Shown here piece by piece: positions 49,201-64,000 of a DNA stretch of 64,000 nucleotides (positions within the stretch are counted from its first letter, which is position 1; the number at the start of each line of letters is the position of its first letter). Position numbers and translations under genes: made by a program. Below the pieces are notes generated by a model. That model saw nothing but the letters and a program-made list of their open reading frames with translations. It did not search any database and was not told where the DNA came from. Source of the DNA: Xestospongia muta. Lineage: Eukaryota > Porifera > Demospongiae > Haplosclerida > Petrosiidae. The DNA lies in NCBI GenBank assembly GCA_963693285.1, contig OY848926.1, positions 935,001-999,000 of the forward strand, in the 5' to 3' direction.

Positions 49201-51053
49201 TTCACTATTTGTTTTTTCTTCATTAGTTTCAGAAGGTACTGTACGTCTCTATCGTAGTGGAGCAACATCATCTTCCTATTACTATGGTATAGTACAGATC
49301 TACCTTAACAATGGATGGGGTAATATCTGTGATGATAACTCTTACAGTTCTACTGAAGCTGATGTCATATGTCGTCAGTTGGGATATACTGGAGCCTCTA
49401 GTTATTCTAAAGTTGAATTTACACGGTTATATTTGATATGTTATAAGATATAAGTAATTATTTTATTGATATTTTAGTTATGGCACTGACAATAACCCAA
49501 CGTTACTGAGTAAAGTCAAATGTGATCACAACAACTATCTCACTATCTTACAATGTTCTTACTCTACAATCATTGATAGTGGATGTAGTTCTAGTTCTTA
49601 CGATGCTACTGTGTCCTGCTGTGAGTTTAATTATTATTATAGTGATCATATCTAAGTGCATTATAATTTTAATAACAGCTGTCATGTTCACATTCTTACA
49701 GATACCACTAGAATCTGGGACAGTAATCCTTACCCTGGTATGATACGTCTTCAAGGAGGAGCATATTCTAATGAAGGACGTGTAGAGGTTTACTGTAATG
49801 GACGATGGGGTACAATATGTGATGATGGATTTGATTCTAATGATGCTCTTGTACTCTGTAAACAATTAGGATATTCTAACTATACCAGTTATAATCATCT
49901 TGCCTTGTATGTCTATATAGTAAAACAGACTGTATTATCAGTGTATTCTGTTGTATGTAGATCTGGTAACTCTTCTCAACATATTTGGATGAGCAACTTA
50001 GCTTGTAGTAATAGTTTCTCCTGTTTGGGTTCATGTCAGAGATGTCCTAATAATCCTAATGATGGATGTAGTCATTCTGAAGATGTGACTCTCCAATGTA
50101 GTAAGTTTGTGACATTGTCTTGTATAATTGCTAGCATTTTATTAACTATACATTGTCAGTGATATCCTATTAACAATACAATTCACCATGTGAAGCAAGT
50201 GTTAATTTTACTTTTATGAAGAAACATCTCATGTTCAGCTAATTGTCATATTTCTATTATTTCACATTGTATAGGCAATTCTATGACTTTATCAGCTGTA
50301 TCAACATTAAAGAACACATGTCGCAGAATTGATTCTATTATTGTATCTACATCTGTATTTGTATTTGTTTCTCCATCTACTTCTCCTGGGTCTTCTCGTC
50401 CCTTTTCTTGTGAGTTATGATATCATTGTATAAACTGAATGGATTAAATTAACTTACTCACTTTTTACATTGTCAATATTACAAAAGATTAAGAAAAGAT
50501 AAAAGAATAAAATGTTTATTAAAATTAAGAAATTGCAATTTTTTTATTTGACTGATAAATATTATATCACAGTGACTATAGTTTATTTTATTTTTAGCAT
50601 CAGGTCATTCCAGTACTAGCTCAAATGGATCAATTATCGGTGGTGTAGTTACTATTAGTATTGCTATAATTATTGTGGCACTGATATGTTGCATAACTGT
50701 TATCATCATTAAATATCGCAAGAGGCATGGTGGTTTATTCTACAGTAACCAAAATGTTGAACTAGATACAATAAAAGTCCCAATCCCTGACACCACTAAG
50801 TCACAAATACAAGATCCATGTTCCCATTATGACGAAGTAAATCGTTCAGGTAAGCATTCTAGTTCAACACTAGAATACAATAATATCTATTTATGATAAT
50901 GTTATATTTGAGTCTTCTACTACTGGAGTATCATATTCTATTCTGTCAAATGTAGATAATCAGGAGGTGTCTCATTATTTACCAGTTGGAGTTAGGAATC
51001 CATCCTATGGCAATGTAGGTCAAGGCAATGAGTCTCAAGATGTAGAGACGTGA
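34038..51053 (+). CDS. Gene F: 20-SRCR transmembrane receptor with ITIM-like tail
   Basis: Complete gene. Signal exon 34038-34113 ([19 protein letters not shown]..., phase 1), a 4.07 kb intron, then ten modules each encoding two SRCR domains (listed separately), a stalk exon 50275-50409, membrane exon 50598-50849 and last exon 50956-51053. The spliced total is 8001 nt, 2666 aa, exactly in frame, which supports all 52 exons together. The membrane segment ([20 protein letters not shown]) is preceded by a Ser/Thr-rich stalk and followed by [10 protein letters not shown]. The tail is about 80 residues and contains SHYDEV and SHYLPV, each fitting the ITIM consensus S/V/L/IxYxxV/I/L, plus NPSYGNV. 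It differs completely from the PPxY tails of A-D. Receptor or adhesion function is inferred. Confidence 0.85.
34225..34274. repeat. (TA)n microsatellite (gene F intron 1)
   Basis: About 35 bases of pure TA followed by an interrupted continuation; the gene G counterpart is at 52525-52567. Confidence 0.9.
35737..35769. repeat. (CA)n microsatellite
   Basis: ACACAC run with one interruption; immediately followed by a near-perfect 12-bp inverted repeat (CCTCGCTATGCA / TGCACAGCGAGG) at 35786-35813. Confidence 0.9.
38183..39341 (+). CDS. Gene F SRCR module 1 and linker
   Basis: Exons a 38183-38384, b 38428-38573, c 38620-38824, d 39036-39175, linker 39282-39341. First [22 protein letters not shown] and [10 protein letters not shown] with the b half ending DATVYC. 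Second: [17 protein letters not shown] and TICKQLGY with the d half ending DVTVEC. It resembles module 1 of genes B-E, including the intronic hairpin between c and d, and has no counterpart in gene G, where two canonical SRCR domains stand instead. Exon d here is the intact homologue of the decayed exon at 20291. Confidence 0.85.
39509..40653 (+). CDS. Gene F SRCR module 2 and linker
   Basis: Exons a 39509-39710, b 39755-39900, c 39944-40148, d 40232-40371, linker 40594-40653 (single Cys, SCSGLI ending shared with genes B and D). Counterpart of gene G module 1 (56640-57517). The a exon has LSRNG where most copies read LYRNG. Confidence 0.85.
40721..41858 (+). CDS. Gene F SRCR module 3 and linker
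   Basis: Exons a 40721-40925 ([14 protein letters not shown] start, donor after ATG GG), b 40973-41115, c 41166-41370, d 41441-41580, linker 41811-41858 ([15 protein letters not shown]). c ends in NM/I rather than SL, the same as its gene G partner (57965-58818). Confidence 0.85.
41988..43039 (+). CDS. Gene F SRCR module 4 and linker
   Basis: Exons a 41988-42201, b 42253-42398, c 42439-42643, d 42792-42931, linker 42989-43039 ([16 protein letters not shown]). The linker acceptor is ATGAAG, a weak polypyrimidine context that is shared with gene G (60051). Partner of gene G module 3. Confidence 0.85.
43085..44190 (+). CDS. Gene F SRCR module 5 and linker
   Basis: Exons a 43085-43298, b 43348-43493, c 43541-43745, d 43829-43968, linker 44143-44190. 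c has WGTICNNGF where others have WGTICDDGF, as does gene G module 4. The linker donor is GTATAT, where gene G has the better GTAAGT. Confidence 0.8.
44245..45382 (+). CDS. Gene F SRCR module 6 and linker
   Basis: Exons a 44245-44455, b 44504-44649, c 44698-44902, d 44998-45137, linker 45335-45382. The signature HQLGYTG is HQLEYTG here and in gene G module 5. c has [13 protein letters not shown] in place of [13 protein letters not shown]. Confidence 0.85.
45242..45309. repeat. Long imperfect hairpin in gene F intron
   Basis: A perfect 15-bp inner repeat (TCTCTAGTCTATGCT / AGCATAGACTAGAGA, 4-base loop) is nested in an outer repeat (GTCTACATG / CATGTAGAC). The homologous gene G intron (62281-62320) has only the left arm. 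Confidence 0.85.
45439..46278 (+). CDS. Gene F SRCR module 7
   Basis: Exons a 45439-45646, b 45691-45833, c 45882-46086, d 46139-46278. c reads [14 protein letters not shown] and [20 protein letters not shown]; b has an extra Cys ([15 protein letters not shown]). Partner of gene G module 6. The following 746-base intron (46279-47024) shows no gene; small open frames at 46479-46930 lack splice or domain support. Confidence 0.85.
47025..48056 (+). CDS. Gene F SRCR module 8, linker fused to first exon
   Basis: Exon 47025-47286 (262 nt) encodes a linker ([12 protein letters not shown]) and an a-type half in one piece, so the usual linker/a intron is absent. Then b 47351-47493, c 47539-47740 (202 nt, ends NRF plus AG), d 47826-47962 (137 nt), linker 48009-48056. 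c reads [11 protein letters not shown] and [12 protein letters not shown], more divergent than upstream copies. Confidence 0.8.
48114..49175 (+). CDS. Gene F SRCR module 9 and linker
   Basis: Exons a 48114-48324 (exits through AA/GTAAAG), b 48370-48509, c 48554-48758, d 48810-48949, linker 49113-49175 (63 nt, [10 protein letters not shown]). b has RRNRRC in place of IDSGC; d reads [17 protein letters not shown]. This is a divergent, probably older module with ICRQLGY-like signatures closer to canonical SRCR. Confidence 0.8.
49227..50100 (+). CDS. Gene F SRCR module 10 (membrane-proximal)
   Basis: Exons a 49227-49425, b 49478-49620, c 49702-49906, d 49961-50100. The d half carries two extra cysteines ([16 protein letters not shown]). 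The c-d intron is only 54 bases, a multiple of three and free of in-frame stops, so its retention would add 18 residues without a frame change. Confidence 0.8.
50275..50409 (+). CDS. Gene F juxtamembrane stalk exon
   Basis: 135 nt, phase 1-1. Encodes a Ser/Thr/Val-rich stalk ([20 protein letters not shown]) with one cysteine (NTCRR), as expected of an O-glycosylated spacer before the membrane. Acceptor ATAG, donor GTGAGT. Confidence 0.7.
50598..51053 (+). CDS. Gene F membrane and ITIM-like tail exons, alternative 3' end
   Basis: Exon 50598-50849 holds the membrane segment and tail start ([10 protein letters not shown]). Splicing from TCAG/GTAAGC to 50956-51053 gives SHYLPV and ends QDVET. 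If the 106-base intron is retained the frame instead reads [15 protein letters not shown] and stops at 50896, replacing SHYLPV with LEYNNI, also ITIM-like, with a YxN motif. Both ends are plausible; the spliced form makes the gene total divisible by three. Confidence 0.7.
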
Positions 51054-51194
51054 ATCAAAGATCCTTCCATTTTGAGGAAAACTTAAGCATTTGCTTTTTC
51101 TTTCTAATTTTAAAATGAGGTTTGTTATTTTTAGGCTATTATTTTGTTTTACATTGGCTGCTTCCCCTTTTTCTTTTGTGCTTGATATTTTTAA

Positions 51195-51231
51195 AATAAA
51201 AATGCTTTTTGATATTTGAAAACAGAATAAA
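51195..51231 (+). terminator. Polyadenylation signals of gene F
   Basis: AATAAA occurs at 51195-51200 and 51226-51231, 140-180 bases after the TGA at 51053, in a 3' UTR of suitable length. These are the only well-placed canonical signals seen in the window. Confidence 0.5.
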
Positions 51232-51710
51232 GTACCTTTTGGTCCAGCAGAAAATCAAATTAGACAGTGTTTATAGTCTAGTGGGTGTGGACTAGTTTAA
51301 TACTTAATTCATATAGTAATATTTTTTCAATTTTGTAAGTTATTATTACTGGGCAGACTCTGTGATTCTGTGTGTGACATAAATAATAATGTATGTATGT
51401 TTGTGTATATATAGTTAAAATATTAATTAACTACATAATTATGAAAGCAATTTAGACTATCTACTTCCTGTATGATGTTTGTGATTGGAAATGAATGAAG
51501 AGCATCAGCCCTCTTCTTTCTTCATTCTTGTATGTAATTCTTTTGAGTTATTCAGTTTACACTATATATGGTAAGTGTATAAATGGTAACTTATTCAACT
51601 AATGACTAATAGTCATGACAGTATCAATAAAACACTACAACATTTGTATACTGGATCACAGCTGAAGACATCTAGTTTAAGTGTCTTCATTGTTACTTAG
51701 TAATGCTATT

Positions 51711-51874
51711 ATATGTGCTAAACTACATGAGAGCAGAAGACTACGTACAACAGATTGAGATCAAAATGATGAGAATGAGGTAGATATTTTAGACCATCAG
51801 TTAATGAAGACACAGTTTATGAAGTGAATTCTGAAAGAGCTCCACCTTTCCACTCTGCTAACAATACTGCATAA
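51711..51874 (+). pseudogene. Relic long-tail exon with the gene E deletion
   Basis: Starts at ATATGTGCTAAACTACATGA (ICAKLHE), has a stop where others read TDxDQNDE, then passes across the same deletion junction as gene E (GATATTTTAGACCATCAG, where E has GATACTTTGGACCAGCAG) and ends in ACTGCATAA, the ancestral stop. The membrane part is missing. The shared junction shows that it derives from an E-like tail after the deletion. Confidence 0.8.
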
Positions 51875-52257
51875 GTCAGTATCTTTTGTAACACACACAA
51901 TTATAGTGGTTGTATAAGAATTATAATACTATAGGACTCTTTTTTGGTACTAGTAGTTTGTGCATTGTGTGCTTTGCTGAAGTTTTTTTTACATAAACTA
52001 TTAATTATTCAAATATAATTATAAATACTAGCTATAGTTAGGGGGTGTGGCAGTCTGTTTTGGTACCTTTCATATATAGTGTTTCTTCTACATTCACATG
52101 ATATAAATGGTAAATGCTCTTATTGTCAAGGAGACATTGCTAAAATACTGTATGAAGACATACAAGGTATATTGTCAAACACAGGACAGTGAGACTGTAT
52201 GCAATGGTTTATATTTACATCAAACCAATGTGGAGTAAATGATATGCCAGGTGATAT

Positions 52258-52341
52258 CCCCATGATTTAGCAATTAATTACTTGCGGTTGATTGGTCTAT
52301 AAATTAGCGTTATTCGTAAAAATTAAGGGCTTCTTAAAGCA
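52258..52341 (+). promoter_or_regulatory. Core promoter of gene G
   Basis: Nearly the same as the gene F promoter: TTAATTACTTGCGGTTG, TATAAAT at 52298-52304, GCGTTATTCGTAAAAATTAA, then CTTCTTAAAGCAATGGCC. The CRE-like site seen before F is not present. Confidence 0.6.

Positions 52342-64000
<11,659 letters not shown>

Larger units (their letters stand above)
51054..52257 (+). other. F-G intergenic region with E-tail relic
   Basis: Holds the F 3' UTR, then from about 51700 to 52200 a decayed copy of the gene E 3' end. No intact exon seen. Confidence 0.6.

Overview
The window looks like AT-rich, intron-rich metazoan DNA. It is filled by a head-to-tail, plus-strand array of multi-domain receptor genes built from scavenger receptor cysteine-rich (SRCR) domains. 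Low GC, many 40-100 bp GT-AG introns, exons in symmetric phase 1-1 modules and very large SRCR repertoires fit a demosponge (Amphimedon-like). The host is an inference; no marker gene is present.

Layout. Seven gene units, named A-G here, are read by joining exons at GT-AG sites. A (1-1471) is the 3' end of a gene. B (2084-10564), C (11758-17187), D (17778-24497) and E (25696-30839) each have a signal-peptide exon, two or three SRCR-pair modules and a transmembrane/cytoplasmic exon. F (34038-51053) is complete: signal peptide, ten modules (20 SRCR domains), Ser/Thr stalk, membrane segment and short tyrosine-containing tail. G (52342 to beyond 64000) shares F's leader and promoter, starts with two canonical SRCR domains, then six modules that match F modules 2-7 one for one. 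Between E and F lies debris of tail exons and of a two-gene DNA transposon (DDE transposase on +, YqaJ-type exonuclease on -). Between F and G is a decayed copy of the E tail.

Logic of the module. Each SRCR domain is split over two exons (a+b, then c+d). Exon a enters in phase 1 and b leaves in phase 1; c and d do the same, so each pair can be added, lost or skipped without changing frame. Modules are joined by 48-63 nt linker exons. The spliced totals are divisible by three for B (1085 aa), D (838 aa), E (571 aa) and F (2666 aa), which supports the models. C carries a +2 frameshift in its first SRCR exon.

Biology. The products should be type I membrane receptors with large extracellular SRCR arrays, probably for recognition or adhesion. 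Two tail classes occur: long Pro/Thr/Gln-rich tails with PPxY and YxxPhi motifs (A-D), and a short tail with ITIM-like tyrosine motifs (F). E has lost its long tail by deletion. The array shows many traces of recent birth and death: a 13.9 kb two-gene tandem duplication, a 2.9 kb intragenic duplication, vestigial exons, paralogue-specific perfect hairpins and an intronic inversion.
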